DNA of 64,000 nucleotides, from NCBI RefSeq assembly GCF_040436345.1, contig NC_133223.1:23881410-23945409 (forward strand). The letters run 5' to 3'. Of the stretch, positions 63,695-64,000 are shown piece after piece. The notes under the pieces were generated by a model. That model did not search any database. It saw only the letters and a program-made list of their open reading frames with translations, and was not told where the DNA came from. Source of the stretch: Pagrus major. Its lineage: Eukaryota > Chordata > Actinopteri > Spariformes > Sparidae. How positions within the stretch are numbered: position 1 is the stretch's first letter; the number at the start of each line of letters is the position of its first letter. The position numbers and the translations under genes were made by a program.

Positions 63695-64000
63695 TCATGA
63701 CCTAAGAAACACAGTTTAGAGATTTATTTAAACTCAGCTGCCTTATAAGCTAAAATCAGATTCAGTCTAAATTTTGATGCGCTTTTAGATGTTTCAATAT
63801 ACAGTACCGTACACGCAAAATATGCATAACATATTTAAATCTACAATGAATCTTCTAACACAAAAAATAAAATAAAAAAACGTTAAGATTCAGGATAACA
63901 AAAAAAATCAGTCATGTCAGGTCAAGTCAATTTTTTTCATATTAGCGGTGCAACTAACAATTATTTTTCATGATTAATCTATTAAATTTCTTATCACAAT
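63081..64000. other. CHMP2B intron 1 (partial)
   Basis: No sequence resembling the short first coding exon of CHMP2B (MASLFKKKTVD in the family) is found on the minus strand up to base 64000. The exon, the promoter and the 5' untranslated region must lie further on. The last 55 bases begin another copy of the gattaatc-type repeat. Confidence 0.6.
63639..63692 (+). repeat. (CA)27 microsatellite in CHMP2B intron 1
   Basis: Uninterrupted CA units. Confidence 0.9.

Overview
The window is vertebrate nuclear DNA, almost certainly from a ray-finned (teleost) fish. It is AT-rich, dense in short interspersed elements and (CA)n/(CT)n microsatellites, and its genes are split by GT-AG introns. Two genes are recognised with confidence. 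POU1F1 (Pit-1) lies on the + strand as seven coding exons, 35663-50335, 371 codons. CHMP2B lies on the - strand as exons 2 to 6 of six, 62458 down to 55000, with its first coding exon beyond base 64000. They are convergent (tail to tail), about 4.7 kb apart between stop codons, the same arrangement as in human 3p11. The fish assignment rests on the extra 33-codon POU1F1 exon known from teleost Pit-1 genes and on the repeat families.

Bases 1 to about 34800 hold no gene that I can name. They do contain good exon candidates on the + strand at 16277-16443, 21880-22050, 22207-22311 and 24459-24643. The last three have matching splice phases. Weaker candidates lie at 19296-19360, 20318-20404 and 28528-28609. 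Together they look like part of an extracellular or membrane protein gene whose family I do not recognise. The rest is repeats: a 620-bp inverted repeat near the start, a nested MITE (2725-3783), a LINE 3' end (13555-13850), a 331-bp tandem duplication (20682-21343), hairpin MITEs, and (CA)n/(TG)n tracts near 31 kb.

From 34800 to 51800 is the POU1F1 locus: a purine-rich upstream region with a TATA-like box, seven exons, and introns filled with mobile-element remnants. These include a 496-bp hairpin in intron 1 and two copies of a TTAA-flanked element in opposite orientation (introns 1 and 3). The acceptors of exons 3 and 4 use (CT)n microsatellites as their polypyrimidine tracts. From 51800 to 53400 is a repeat-rich intergenic stretch, and from 53400 to 64000 is CHMP2B. 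Its introns carry a hAT-like MITE with near-perfect 8-bp target duplications and a (CA)31 tract starting 8-10 nt after the exon 2 donor on the sense strand.

POU1F1 is the pituitary transcription factor for growth hormone, prolactin, somatolactin and TSH-beta genes. CHMP2B is a housekeeping ESCRT-III subunit. Their adjacency is conserved synteny; I see no functional link between them. Exon coordinates come from reading frames, splice consensus and remembered family sequences; no alignment was run.
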